Source of the DNA: Campylobacteraceae bacterium
GTDB lineage: Bacteria; Campylobacterota; Campylobacteria; Campylobacterales; Sulfurovaceae
NCBI GenBank assembly: GCA_027014605.1
Contig: JALWDJ010000058.1
Location: forward strand, 1-32,335
Length of the DNA stretch: 32,335 nt
Direction of reading: 5' to 3'
Shown: positions 1 to 8,496 of the stretch, one piece after another
Position numbering within the stretch: position 1 is the stretch's first letter
Layout: each line of letters begins with the position of its first letter
The notes under the pieces: generated by a model
What the model was told of the DNA's origin: nothing
Seen by the model: only the letters and a program-made list of their open reading frames with translations
Database searches by the model: none
Position numbers and translations under genes: made by a program

Positions 1-2
1 TA

Positions 3-998
3 GAACCTATAGATAAAGTTATAGCAATTCATCCACATCTATTACAAAAATTTATGAGACATAAAAAAGATTTTGCCAATCTATTAGCTCTATATACTTT
101 CTATCTCTATCACGCAAATAGACAAAAAACCAATAGCATATTAGCAACAGATGAATTTACAAAAAATGGTTTAAATTGGGCATTAGATAGAGTTAAAAGA
201 GTAAAAAAGTTATTAAAAGAGCTTGGAGTAATTGTTGTTCAACAAAAAGGTTACTACTCATATATTAAATTAGCATATATATATACTAAAAATAAGATAG
301 ATATGCTTTTAGGAAAAGATAATACAAAAGATGAAAAAAAAGAGTCAACAAAACCTAAAGTAGAAGAGCAAAAAGAGGAAAAAAAGGTAGAGAAAGTAAA
401 ACCAAAAAGAGAAGAGAAGCCAAAAGAGGAGAAGAAAGCTACTAAGGTAGAAGCTCCTAAAAAAAGTATATTTGCTAAAGTATTAGAGGAGAACCATCTA
501 AAATATGAAAAAATTAAAGAGATAATAGATTATATAAATGGAAATAAAGATAAATTTAATTTTAAAAGATTTAATCAATTAGCTCTGGCTAAATGGATAG
601 GATATTGTCATAGAAATAAAATAGCATATAATAATAACTCAATAAAAGGTTGGATAGAGAAAATTCAATTAAAACCATCAATAGAGCAATTAGATGCAGT
701 TAATCAAGCAATAGAAAATGGTTGGAAAAACTTCTATATGCCATCTTTAAATGACTCAAAATATCAAAAATATTTTGGAAGACATCTAAAAGTAGATAAT
801 ATTATATTGAATAATTTAATAGATGTTGAATATCTAAAAGATGGTAGATTTAACTATGTTTTTATGGGAAAACATATTACAATAGATATGACTATAGATG
901 AGCTATTTAAAAGATATGAATATATAAAACCAGATAGTAAAGCAAAGCAAAATTTTAAAGATAAGTTTTTAGGTTTAGTTAATTCTAAAAAGTTTTAA
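3..998 (+). CDS. Unrecognised protein with possible winged-helix N-terminal part; 5' end outside window
   Basis: The reading frame stays open to the left edge (frame of base 3), so the ATG at 54 is probably internal and the true start lies outside the window. The visible 331 residues fall into three parts. The first (about 20-105, counted from base 3) is helical and ends in two short beta-like stretches, a pattern that resembles a winged helix. Next comes a charged Lys/Glu-rich linker (about 110-155) with several KEEKK-type runs. The C-terminal part is basic and helical, with a W-I-G-Y-C segment and a G-W-I-E-K segment. Similar layouts occur in plasmid or phage replication and partition proteins, but no diagnostic motif is present, so I give no function. 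The stop at 996-998 is followed by a hairpin shared with aroC. Confidence 0.6.
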   Translation, partial: EPIDKVIAIHPHLLQKFMRHKKDFANLLALYTFYLYHANRQKTNSILATDEFTKNGLNWALDRVKRVKKLLKELGVIVVQQKGYYSYIKLAYIYTKNKIDMLLGKDNTKDEKKESTKPKVEEQKEEKKVEKVKPKREEKPKEEKKATKVEAPKKSIFAKVLEENHLKYEKIKEIIDYINGNKDKFNFKRFNQLALAKWIGYCHRNKIAYNNNSIKGWIEKIQLKPSIEQLDAVNQAIENGWKNFYMPSLNDSKYQKYFGRHLKVDNIILNNLIDVEYLKDGRFNYVFMGKHITIDMTIDELFKRYEYIKPDSKAKQNFKDKFLGLVNSKKF

Positions 999-1004
999 AG
1001 AGTA

Positions 1005-1031
1005 AAAAGCCTATCTATATTTTAGGCTTTT
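1005..1031. terminator. Bidirectional terminator between the left-edge gene and aroC
   Basis: A perfect 9-bp inverted repeat (AAAAGCCTA at 1005-1013, TAGGCTTTT at 1023-1031) lies between two convergent genes. The A-run on one side and T-run on the other let it work as an intrinsic terminator on both strands. Confidence 0.8.
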
Positions 1032-1036
1032 AAAAA

Positions 1037-2113
1037 CTAAGATAAGTAGATACTTTTAATATGTTCCATTCTATTGCCCATATTTAAGAGTAACATATCA
1101 ACAAGAACTAATGCCATCATAGCTTCACATACAATAGAACCTCTAATAGCAATACATGGGTCATGTCTTCCTTTTAGTTCACATACTACAGGATTATTAC
1201 TCTTATCTACGCTCTTTTGGGGTTTAAATATAGATGGAGTTGGTTTAAAATAGGTTTTTACAATAATATTATCTCCATTAGATATACCTCCAAGAGTACC
1301 TCCTGAGTGATTAGATTTAAATCCTTCTGGAGTTATCTCATCATTATTTTGGCTACCTCTTAGTTTAGTAGATAAAATACCATCTCCAATCTCTACAGCT
1401 TTTGAGCCATTTATACTCATCATTGCATCTGCTAATAGAGCATCTAACTTATAATATATAGGCTCACCTAAGCCAATAGGGACCCCTTTTGCAATAGTAA
1501 CAACTACTCCACCAACAGAGTCATGACTATTTTTAGCTTCCAAGATAGCTTTTTCTTGAAGTCTCTCTATATATTTATCTAATGAATAGAGTTTACTTTT
1601 TTTTGCATAACTGAAATCATACTCCCTAGCTTCTATTCCTGCAATTTGAGATATACCAGACTCTATCTCTATTCCAATACTCTTTAATATCAATTTAGCA
1701 ATAGCACCTCCTGCTACTCTACTAGCAGTCTCTCTTGCTGAACTTCTACCACCTCCTCTATAATCTCGAACTCCATATTTATGATAATATGTAAAGTCTG
1801 CATGAGATGGTCTAAATAGATTTTTAATATTATCATAATCACGGCTCTTTTGATTATTATTATAGATTATCATCATAATAGGAGTACCTGTAGATACCCC
1901 TTCAAAAGTACCAGATAGTATCTCTACTCTATCATCTTCTCTTCTTGCAGTCTCTAATTTACTTTTCCCTGGTTTTCTCCTATCTAATTCATGTTGAATA
2001 TACTCTACATCTATATCCAATCCAGCAGGAACTCCATCAACAATACATCCAATAGCCTTCCCGTGAGACTCTCCAAAAGTCGTAATTGAAAATCTCTCTC
2101 CAAATCTATTCAC
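1037..2113 (-). CDS. aroC: Chorismate synthase
   Basis: It converts 5-enolpyruvylshikimate-3-phosphate to chorismate, the last shikimate step, using reduced FMN in the cytoplasm. The protein is 358 aa, the usual length. Family signatures are visible: GESHG at residues 14-18, RPSHAD at 101-106, the Arg/Ser block [17 protein letters not shown] at 121-137, and a late GRHDPC segment near 314-319. The ATG (2111-2113) lies inside the 3' end of rnc, with an 8-bp overlap, so the two are translationally coupled. The rnc-aroC pairing is known in Campylobacter. Its product feeds pheA further along this window. Confidence 0.97.
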   Translation of the reverse strand: MNRFGERFSITTFGESHGKAIGCIVDGVPAGLDIDVEYIQHELDRRKPGKSKLETARREDDRVEILSGTFEGVSTGTPIMMIIYNNNQKSRDYDNIKNLFRPSHADFTYYHKYGVRDYRGGGRSSARETASRVAGGAIAKLILKSIGIEIESGISQIAGIEAREYDFSYAKKSKLYSLDKYIERLQEKAILEAKNSHDSVGGVVVTIAKGVPIGLGEPIYYKLDALLADAMMSINGSKAVEIGDGILSTKLRGSQNNDEITPEGFKSNHSGGTLGGISNGDNIIVKTYFKPTPSIFKPQKSVDKSNNPVVCELKGRHDPCIAIRGSIVCEAMMALVLVDMLLLNMGNRMEHIKSIYLS

Positions 2114-2789
2114 GACTCTCTCCTTGAAGTTTTTTTAGAGCAATATTGGCAGCTTTTTGTTGTGCCTCTTTTTTACTTCTTCCAATAGCTGTAGATATAA
2201 TCTTATTTTGTAACTCAACTGCTATCTCGAACTCTTTTTTATGGTCAGGACCAAAAGCTCTAATCATTTTATAATTCGGGGTCTCTCCATAATCAGCTTG
2301 TGTTAACTCTTGAAGAGCAGTTTTAAAATCTTTTGATAGAGAGTTTAAATCTATATTATCGTAACTCTTTTCAATAAGTTCTACTACTATTTTAGATGTA
2401 ATTACTAATCCACTCTCCAAATATATAGCTCCAATTACAGCTTCAAATGCATTTGAGAGTAGAGATGGTTTACTTCTACCTCCATTATTTTCTTCAGCTA
2501 AAGATATAAATATAGAGTCACCTAAATTTATATTTTGAGCTAATTTTGTAAAACCTTTTTCATTAACTAAAGAGGCTCTAATTTTAGATAAAATCCCCTC
2601 ATCTTCATTTTTAAATTTTTTAAAAAGATACTCACCTACTATTAAATCAAGAACAGCATCACCTAAAAACTCCAATCTTTCATTATTATAAGGTTTTTTA
2701 TAACTTTTATGAGTGAGTGCTTCGGTGATGAGATTTTCATTTTTAAAACTATAGTTCAAAGCATTTTCTAAAGCTTTAAATTTACTCAT
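2106..2789 (-). CDS. rnc: Ribonuclease III
   Basis: This double-strand-specific endoribonuclease processes rRNA precursors and structured mRNAs. The 227-aa protein has the RNase III signature ERLEFLGDA at residues 37-45, with E40 and D44 as metal-binding residues. The second metal site is in [15 protein letters not shown] at 111-125; it has Asn at the position that is Asp114 in E. coli, which is a common natural variant, plus E116. A double-stranded RNA-binding domain follows at about 153-222, ending in the typical [16 protein letters not shown] helix. The ATG at 2787-2789 is preceded by AAAGGA. It overlaps aroC by 8 bp. Confidence 0.97.
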   Translation of the reverse strand: MSKFKALENALNYSFKNENLITEALTHKSYKKPYNNERLEFLGDAVLDLIVGEYLFKKFKNEDEGILSKIRASLVNEKGFTKLAQNINLGDSIFISLAEENNGGRSKPSLLSNAFEAVIGAIYLESGLVITSKIVVELIEKSYDNIDLNSLSKDFKTALQELTQADYGETPNYKMIRAFGPDHKKEFEIAVELQNKIISTAIGRSKKEAQQKAANIALKKLQGESRE

Positions 2790-2827
2790 TTCTTTCCTTT
2801 ATTAAAATTTTAATACTACAATAACAA

Positions 2828-3877
2828 TTAAAGTAGAGAGTATCCTTGATAAGCTCTCTTTTCTGTTATTGTACTATTTAATATTATAGAATTTACAGCA
2901 TAACATCTAGGACATTTATCAAATGATATAGGAAAATTATCTCTACATCTACTACAGCTATAACTAAAATTTAAATCAATATTAAAAGAGCCTCCTTTTT
3001 GTGCAGAGTTAATAGTATCAATAACAAATATACCAATATTAGGTAAACTATCTTCTATATGTAAAATCCCCTTTGCAGTATAGATACTCTTTAGTATCTC
3101 ATTAGATGAGATTATATCAAAATTGAGGTTTGAAGAGGGTAATAACCATAAAATATCAAGAATTATATCAATTCTATCCATATCTAAACTATTCCAAGCA
3201 CTATTTATATCTATTTTAAAAAGTTCTCTTACTATTCTTCTATATAAAAATGGTTCTCTTTTTATAAACTCTATTAGTCTCTCTATCCTCTTCTCTTTAG
3301 AGATACTTTTATCCTTAAGATAAGCAGATAACTCTAAATTTACTCTTAAATTTTTAATATTTTCTCCCATAATCTCAAGTGGAATAAGAGTCTCTTTAGC
3401 TCTCTTATAATCATTTAAACGCTCATATATAGTCTCTAATAAGTATAAAACTTCTCTATTTCTTGGGTGTTTTCTTAAAATCTCTAAAAAGATAGACTCA
3501 GCTCGTTTTAAAAAACCAGCTTTTAGATAGGTCTCTCCTAACTCTTTTAATAGATACTCTTTTTGAAAAAATGGTTGAATATGGTTAATAAGATATAAAT
3601 ATATGCTAATAGACTTTTGATACTCTCCATTAATAGTAAAGCTTTTAGCAACCATAGATAGAGGGGATATTAGTGATGTTTCAAATGGTAACTTATCAAT
3701 ATCTAATATTGAGTTATCAACACTAATAGTTCCTAAAAATTTCTTTAAACTCTCTCTCTCTTTCTCTTCTTTATAGTTACCTAAAAAATATGATACAAGT
3801 GCAACTATGAGTATAAGTATTGTAATTATTAAAATACTAAATAGAGGGTCATTATATGATGGAAAAATCTTATCCAA
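2828..3877 (-). CDS. LapB-like membrane-anchored TPR protein with C-terminal zinc ribbon
   Basis: The 349-aa protein has one N-terminal transmembrane helix (about 12-32), a cytoplasmic helical TPR region (about 75-205), and a C-terminal rubredoxin-like knuckle of C308-x2-C311 and C322-x2-C325. This is the architecture of E. coli LapB/YciM, which controls LpxC turnover in LPS synthesis. The match is by layout only, and the TPR units are divergent. The start is TTG (3875-3877). No in-frame ATG precedes residue 76, and the membrane helix lies upstream of that residue, so TTG is the only sensible start. A TPR gene sits at the equivalent place near rnc and aroC in Campylobacter. Confidence 0.75.
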   Translation of the reverse strand: MDKIFPSYNDPLFSILIITILILIVALVSYFLGNYKEEKERESLKKFLGTISVDNSILDIDKLPFETSLISPLSMVAKSFTINGEYQKSISIYLYLINHIQPFFQKEYLLKELGETYLKAGFLKRAESIFLEILRKHPRNREVLYLLETIYERLNDYKRAKETLIPLEIMGENIKNLRVNLELSAYLKDKSISKEKRIERLIEFIKREPFLYRRIVRELFKIDINSAWNSLDMDRIDIILDILWLLPSSNLNFDIISSNEILKSIYTAKGILHIEDSLPNIGIFVIDTINSAQKGGSFNIDLNFSYSCSRCRDNFPISFDKCPRCYAVNSIILNSTITEKRAYQGYSLL

Positions 3878-3908
3878 TTTATGCCTTTTTTTTATATTTT
3901 AACATATT

Positions 3909-4418
3909 TTAAATAGGTGATATAGAGTAAAAATAGATAAATCCACTACTATATAACACTCCAAATATTAAAAAAATAGATATATGCCATAGTGGAATAT
4001 TTTTTTTTAAAAATGCCATAACTATGCTATATATACTATATCCAAAAGATAATAGTATAAAAAATATTATACCCATAATACCACTATATGATAATGGATA
4101 TTTTATGAAATAGTCTATAACATGGTAAAAATTATGAAAAGATAGTATATAAAATATAATTATAGTTGATATAGATACTACAATAAAACTAGCTCTTTTT
4201 ATAAAATATATATTTACTAAGTTAATAAATGAAACCATTACTATTTGAACTCCAAAAAGATATATAAATATATAACTATATAGTATAAATAGTCTATATA
4301 TTGAAAAGTGTTCAATAATTAAACTATATACATATATAAATTGCCAATAGAAAATTCCTAAAAATATTATACTATATAGTAGTGATGGAATAAATTTAGA
4401 TAATAGTTGAAAAATCAT
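3909..4418 (-). CDS. Unknown small multi-pass membrane protein
   Basis: I do not recognise this 169-aa protein. It is almost entirely hydrophobic, with about five predicted membrane segments separated by very short polar loops rich in Tyr, Ser, Phe and Ile. It has no cysteines and no recognisable motif. I chose the ATG at 4416-4418 because AAAGAG lies 5 nt upstream. A TTG 15 bp further upstream (4431-4433) would give 174 aa but has no ribosome-binding site. It lies between the LapB-like gene and the sugar-phosphate transferase gene on the same strand, with 31 bp and 48 bp gaps. A role in envelope or glycan assembly is possible, by position only. Confidence 0.6.
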   Translation of the reverse strand: MIFQLLSKFIPSLLYSIIFLGIFYWQFIYVYSLIIEHFSIYRLFILYSYIFIYLFGVQIVMVSFINLVNIYFIKRASFIVVSISTIIIFYILSFHNFYHVIDYFIKYPLSYSGIMGIIFFILLSFGYSIYSIVMAFLKKNIPLWHISIFLIFGVLYSSGFIYFYSISPI

Positions 4419-4466
4419 AAAAACTCTTTGCAATTTTTTTTCATATTATATCTTATTTTGTGTGGA

Positions 4467-5789
4467 TTAATTGACTCCTACTTTTAGAAAAACTACTTTA
4501 ATAGTTTTAATTAAAATAATAAAATCATCCCAAAATAGCCAATTTTTAATATACCAAATTTCTAATTCATTTCTTTGCTTAAAAGTTAGATTATTTCTTC
4601 CACTAACTTGCCAAAGTCCTGTAATCCCTGGTTTTACTTTGAGTATTAAATCTCTATCTTTGCCTAACTTTTCTGCTTCATTTAACATATATGGTCTAGG
4701 ACCTACTAGACTCATCTCCCCTTTTAATATATTTAAAATTTGTGGAAGTTCATCAAGAGAGGTTGAACGAAGAAAAGAACCTATTTTAGTAACTCTTGGG
4801 TCATTTTTATATTTATGATATTTACTATAATAATCCATCTCATCAGGATTTTTTAGAAGATACTCTTTTAATATATTATCTGAATTTTCATACATAGTTC
4901 TATATTTATAGCATAAAAATATACTATTATCTTTTCCTAAACGGGGCTGTTTAAAGAAAATAGAGCCTTTTGAGTCTATTTTTATTAAGATGGATATAAC
5001 TATATGAATTGGTATAAATATAGGCATAATTAGAATAGCTACAATCTTATCAAATATATTTTTTAGAATTATATTTTTTTTTATAAGCAATCTATTTTCA
5101 ATAAATATAGAGTTTAATTGAATATTTGAATACTCCATAATAGTTGAATATGCAAAATTTATATCTGTAATATATGGAACAATATATACTCCACCACTAA
5201 TATCTCTATATTTATATATTAGACTATTTAACTTATCAACTTTCATATTTTTTGAGATAATAATAACTGTATCATAACTTTTCTTATCATAAGAGTATCC
5301 TAAATAGAAATTTTCTTTAAATTCACTTTTAAATCTCTCTTTTTCTATATTATTCCCAATAATAAGTACTCTTTTTTTAAAAAAGTTAAATGAATATATC
5401 AATTTTTTAATATATCTTTTAACAATAGGAATTAAAATCATGGCCAATATAAAATATATAGTTATAAATAGTCTTGAATACTCCTGATTTGTTTTCATTA
5501 AAGCTAATATTGTTAAAACCAATAGATATGTTAAAAATAGAGATTTAATTATCTTTTTAGACTCTTGCCAAAAATCATATCTAAATGAGTATATCTTTTC
5601 ATTAAAAAAGAGAAATAGTGCTATAACTATAGCAAAAGAGAAATTTATAAACTCTATTTTAATAAATGGAGGAATAGTATTACTATATATATTATATCTA
5701 ATAAAAAGAGTTATATAAAATAGTAAAATTAATATGATTATATCAATGAAAAATAAAAATATGAAATTAACTATATTTTTATTAATCAT
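4467..5789 (-). CDS. Polyprenyl glycosylphosphotransferase (WbaP/WcaJ-type initiating sugar-phosphate transferase)
   Basis: This family transfers a sugar-1-phosphate from a UDP-sugar to undecaprenyl phosphate at the inner membrane, starting an O-antigen, capsule or exopolysaccharide unit. The 440-aa protein has four N-terminal membrane helices (about 8-30, 46-63, 84-98, 108-124), a soluble Rossmann-like middle part (about 138-235), and a re-entrant hydrophobic segment (246-270) leading into the catalytic domain. Motifs are KYRTM at 295-299, the catalytic Asp-Glu pair D346-E347 in SLDELPQ, SLVGPRP at 360-366, and the PGITGLWQVSGR block at 387-398. The ATG has AGGAG upstream. It is divergent from the KpsC-like gene across 55 bp. 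Motifs alone do not identify the sugar. Confidence 0.92.
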   Translation of the reverse strand: MINKNIVNFIFLFFIDIIILILLFYITLFIRYNIYSNTIPPFIKIEFINFSFAIVIALFLFFNEKIYSFRYDFWQESKKIIKSLFLTYLLVLTILALMKTNQEYSRLFITIYFILAMILIPIVKRYIKKLIYSFNFFKKRVLIIGNNIEKERFKSEFKENFYLGYSYDKKSYDTVIIISKNMKVDKLNSLIYKYRDISGGVYIVPYITDINFAYSTIMEYSNIQLNSIFIENRLLIKKNIILKNIFDKIVAILIMPIFIPIHIVISILIKIDSKGSIFFKQPRLGKDNSIFLCYKYRTMYENSDNILKEYLLKNPDEMDYYSKYHKYKNDPRVTKIGSFLRSTSLDELPQILNILKGEMSLVGPRPYMLNEAEKLGKDRDLILKVKPGITGLWQVSGRNNLTFKQRNELEIWYIKNWLFWDDFIILIKTIKVVFLKVGVN

Positions 5790-5813
5790 CTAATCTCCTA
5801 TTTTTACTTATAT

Positions 5814-5824
5814 TATAATATAAT
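5814..5824 (+). promoter_or_regulatory. Putative -10 region for the KpsC-like gene
   Basis: Two overlapping TATAAT hexamers (5814-5819 and 5819-5824) lie in the 55-bp divergent spacer, about 20-30 bp before the start codon. There is no obvious -35 box, as is usual in Campylobacterota. Confidence 0.5.
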
Positions 5825-5844
5825 TATTGTAAAAAGAGGATTTT

Positions 5845-6966
5845 ATGTCTAATATAAGTTATCCTTCAAATCAAGGAAGACTCTACTTTTTTAATTTCTC
5901 TCCATGGAGAATGATGCAGATAGAGCCATTTTTCTATGCACCTAATAATAAAAAAATTATATGTAGAGATTTAGATGATGCTATAAAAAAAGGGTTAGGA
6001 GATAATTCAAACATATTTATATATGGAATTAAGAGATTAAAAAGAGTTGAAGAGTTTGCTAAAAAAAAAGGTATAGATATCTATAGAATTGAAGATGCTT
6101 TTATTCGCTCAGTTGCACTTGGTTCTGGATTTGCTAAACCATACTCTTTAGGGATAGACTCAAGAGGAGTCTATTTTAATCCTAAAAAAAGTTCTGATTT
6201 AGAACATATGTTACAAAACTATAGATTTAGTAAAGAGTTATTAGATAGAGCCAAAAGAGTTAGAGAGATGGTCATAGAGTCTAAATTTTCAAAATATAAC
6301 CATCTAGCACATGTAAATTTAAATATAGATAGAGATAGATACCAAAAAATAATCTTAGTTACAGGGCAGGTTGAAGATGATATGTCTATTAAATATGGAG
6401 CATTTGGATTAAATAATAGTGATTTATTAGAGATTGTTAAAAAAAATAATCCTGATGCTTTTATTATCTATAAACCCCATCCAGATGTACTCTCAGGTAA
6501 TAGGATAGGAGATGTACCTAAAGAGATTACAGATAGATATGCCAATTTAGTTGTGACTAATATTAGTATAGATAGTGCAATTAGTGCAAGTGATGAGGTT
6601 CATACTTTAACTTCAGGTGCGGGATTTGATGCACTACTTAGAGAAAAAAAAGTTTTTACCTATGGTATGCCATTTTATGCAGGTTGGGGACTTACAGTTG
6701 ATTATAGAGAATGTAAAAGAAGAACTAGAAAAATATCATTAGATGAGTTAGTTGCAGTATCTTTAATTTTATATCCTAGATATATTTCTCCTAAAACAGA
6801 AAAATTTTGTGAAGTTGAACAGACCTTAATAGAGTTAAAAGAGGAACAAGAGAGATATTTTAACGATAGATTATATAGATATGGAGTAAATCTTAAAGGG
6901 TATATTTTACCAAGAGGTAGAAAAATATTAAGAGCTATATTAAAGCCATTTAAATTAAAGATTTAG
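5845..6966 (+). CDS. KpsC/LpsZ-like capsule polysaccharide glycosyltransferase, single module
   Basis: KpsC proteins add beta-linked Kdo to the lipid terminus of ABC-exported capsules. The usual KpsC is about 670 aa with two related modules; this 373-aa protein holds one. Family segments are R-I-E-D-A-F-I-R-S at 81-89, with PYSLGIDSRGVYF at 99-111, GQVEDD at 174-179, KPHPDV at 210-215, TLTSGAGFDALL at 254-265 and YGMPFYAGWGLT at 273-284. There is no signal peptide or membrane segment, so it is probably cytoplasmic. The ATG is preceded by AGAGGA. It lies opposite the initiating sugar-phosphate transferase, which supports a surface-glycan role. Whether it still uses CMP-Kdo is inference. Confidence 0.88.
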   Translation: MSNISYPSNQGRLYFFNFSPWRMMQIEPFFYAPNNKKIICRDLDDAIKKGLGDNSNIFIYGIKRLKRVEEFAKKKGIDIYRIEDAFIRSVALGSGFAKPYSLGIDSRGVYFNPKKSSDLEHMLQNYRFSKELLDRAKRVREMVIESKFSKYNHLAHVNLNIDRDRYQKIILVTGQVEDDMSIKYGAFGLNNSDLLEIVKKNNPDAFIIYKPHPDVLSGNRIGDVPKEITDRYANLVVTNISIDSAISASDEVHTLTSGAGFDALLREKKVFTYGMPFYAGWGLTVDYRECKRRTRKISLDELVAVSLILYPRYISPKTEKFCEVEQTLIELKEEQERYFNDRLYRYGVNLKGYILPRGRKILRAILKPFKLKI

Positions 6967-6972
6967 AAAGAT

Positions 6973-7133
6973 ATGAGATAGTTTTAAAGTAAAAGGAGTA
7001 AGGGAGGGGGAGTTTTATCTATAAAAATATTTAATATTATATAAAAATCTACTATAAATAACTTATCTCATTTTGAAATCTACTATTACAAAAGATTTCA
7101 AAGTAGATAGGAAAAGGAGGTATATCTATCTAC
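6973..7133. other. Structured non-coding element of three abutting stems
   Basis: The 266-bp gap between the KpsC-like gene and the lipoprotein gene holds no convincing ORF. Stem A pairs 6973-6983 with 7060-7071 (8 bp plus 3 bp, one bulged T). Stem B is a perfect 10-bp repeat, TTTGAAATCT (7072-7081) with AGATTTCAAA (7093-7102). Stem C is a perfect 8-bp repeat, GTAGATAG (7103-7110) with CTATCTAC (7126-7133). No spacer separates the stems. The 15-nt loop of C contains AAAAGGAGG on the plus strand and CCTCCTTTT on the minus strand. No strong T-run follows on either strand, so this is not a plain terminator. The transcribed strand cannot be decided from sequence. Confidence 0.5.
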
Positions 7134-7216
7134 ATCTTTCATAATGATATTATATATCTATTGTGTAAACAGATAAAAAACCAAAAATTAACAGTTGGTT
7201 AATATTAAATTATATT

Positions 7217-7240
7217 GTGAGTAGAAATTAATCTACTCAC
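7217..7240 (-). terminator. Hairpin over the stop codon of the HYR-repeat lipoprotein gene
   Basis: A perfect 8-bp inverted repeat (GTGAGTAG / CTACTCAC, 8-nt loop) includes the stop codon at 7233-7235. The following bases are AT-rich but lack a T-run, so termination is likely weak. Confidence 0.45.
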
Positions 7241-8342
7241 TATCATCAAAGAAAATTCTCATAATTTTATATGGTTTAAAGTATATATATAATCCTGCAT
7301 TACTATCATGAGTATTTCCAGAACCTCCATGAATATTTCTAAAATATCTAAATAGTGCATTTCGTTCTGATACAGTATCATACTGTTTTTTTAGAGTTTC
7401 TGTATTATGATCTATATGTAATCCCCACATCTCATGAATATCTCTAATAGGGCTAAAATCAATATAGCTAAGATTATTATAACTCAAATCAAGGTCATCA
7501 ATTCCATCAAAGATACTCAAAGGAGATAAATCTATACTACTTAATCCTCTATGAGAGCAGTCTATTTTACCATGATATTTATGAGTTGAAGCATCATATA
7601 AAGAGTCATTAAATGTTCCCCCACAAGTGCTACTATACCATGCTTTAAAGTTATCTAATTCACTATAGTAACTATTATTATTATTGTTATTGTCATTATT
7701 ATCATCATAATAGTTTTGAACAACAACTATTTTATCTTTATATGTAGTATTTCCAGAGCTATCTGTTACACTATATGTAACTACATAAGTTCCTGGACTA
7801 TTAGTATTAAGTTGGCTATCATCAATATAGACTTGACTTGTTAAATCTCCATCTTCAGCATCTGTAGCTCTGTAATCATTATAATATTGAGAAGTACGGA
7901 AATTTTCTCCTAAAGTTAGATATACAGTATCTTGATTGAATGATATGACAGGTTTATGATTATTATCTCCATTATTATATAAAGAGTCACCATTATCATT
8001 TACAATTTTTACATGTCTAACAGCTCTACCCACATTTCCATCACTATCTGTTACAGTGTATATAACTTCATAATCTCCTGCTCTGTTCCAATCTATATTG
8101 TCACTTCTTTCAACTTTATCTGTTAAATCTCCATCTTGAAAATCATAAGCAGTATAACCATCTTCTGGAATAGTCATTGTCCCTAATGGAATTTGAATAT
8201 TAGTATCTCCTTGAAGAGTTATAATAGGGGTTTCTCCATCTGAAGCAGTTGAATTACTATCATCGCCACCACATCCCGTGAAGATAGTTGTAGTATATAG
8301 AGCAAATATTATCATAAATACTACTATATTAATCTTTTTCAT
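7233..8342 (-). CDS. Putative lipoprotein with two HYR/DUF5011-like repeats and a leucine-rich-repeat-like segment
   Basis: The 369-aa protein begins with a signal peptide ending in FTGC, a near-lipobox with acceptor C24. Two immunoglobulin-like repeats follow (about 38-114 and 130-208). Each carries DGDLT, then a G-[DT]-Y-x-V-x-Y-[TS]-V-T-D stretch, then GN. An Asn/Asp-rich linker (about 212-224) follows. The last part has C240 and C262 and one or two degenerate leucine-rich turns (LSSIDLSPL, LDDLDLSYNNLSYIDFSPI-like, about 267-299). Such repeats occur in surface adhesins and polysaccharide-binding proteins; the ligand is unknown. The ATG has AAAGGA upstream. The gene is flanked by the structured gap on its 3' side and by divergent der on its 5' side. 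Confidence 0.7.
   Translation of the reverse strand: MKKINIVVFMIIFALYTTTIFTGCGGDDSNSTASDGETPIITLQGDTNIQIPLGTMTIPEDGYTAYDFQDGDLTDKVERSDNIDWNRAGDYEVIYTVTDSDGNVGRAVRHVKIVNDNGDSLYNNGDNNHKPVISFNQDTVYLTLGENFRTSQYYNDYRATDAEDGDLTSQVYIDDSQLNTNSPGTYVVTYSVTDSSGNTTYKDKIVVVQNYYDDNNDNNNNNNSYYSELDNFKAWYSSTCGGTFNDSLYDASTHKYHGKIDCSHRGLSSIDLSPLSIFDGIDDLDLSYNNLSYIDFSPIRDIHEMWGLHIDHNTETLKKQYDTVSERNALFRYFRNIHGGSGNTHDSNAGLYIYFKPYKIMRIFFDDSE
7675..7710. repeat. Trinucleotide-rich tract encoding the Asn/Asp linker
   Basis: Reiterated ATT/GTT/ATC triplets on the plus strand encode the Asn/Asp-rich linker of the lipoprotein on the minus strand. Changes in triplet number would alter linker length in frame. Confidence 0.5.
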
Positions 8343-8460
8343 TATTTTATCCTTTAAAAAAAATTCAAATATTTATATTATAACATAATATTTGTTATTA
8401 TTAGAGAAAAAATATTAAATTACTCTCTCTCTTAGATTTATTATAAAAATAAAACTTTGA

Positions 8461-8466
8461 TATAAT
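8461..8466 (+). promoter_or_regulatory. Putative -10 box for der
   Basis: TATAAT lies 30 bp before the der ATG, which would leave a leader of roughly 25 nt. No clear -35 box is seen. Confidence 0.5.
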
Positions 8467-8496
8467 TTCAGAAATAATATAAAAAAGAGTTTTATA

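Noticed and set aside
4471-4818. 115-codon plus-strand frame inside the sugar-phosphate transferase gene
   Set aside because: It is the complement of the conserved catalytic region and shows no independent features.
6967-7232. Insertion-sequence remnant in the structured gap
   Set aside because: No terminal inverted repeats, target duplications or transposase-like frames were seen; a short non-autonomous repeat cannot be excluded without genome-wide comparison.
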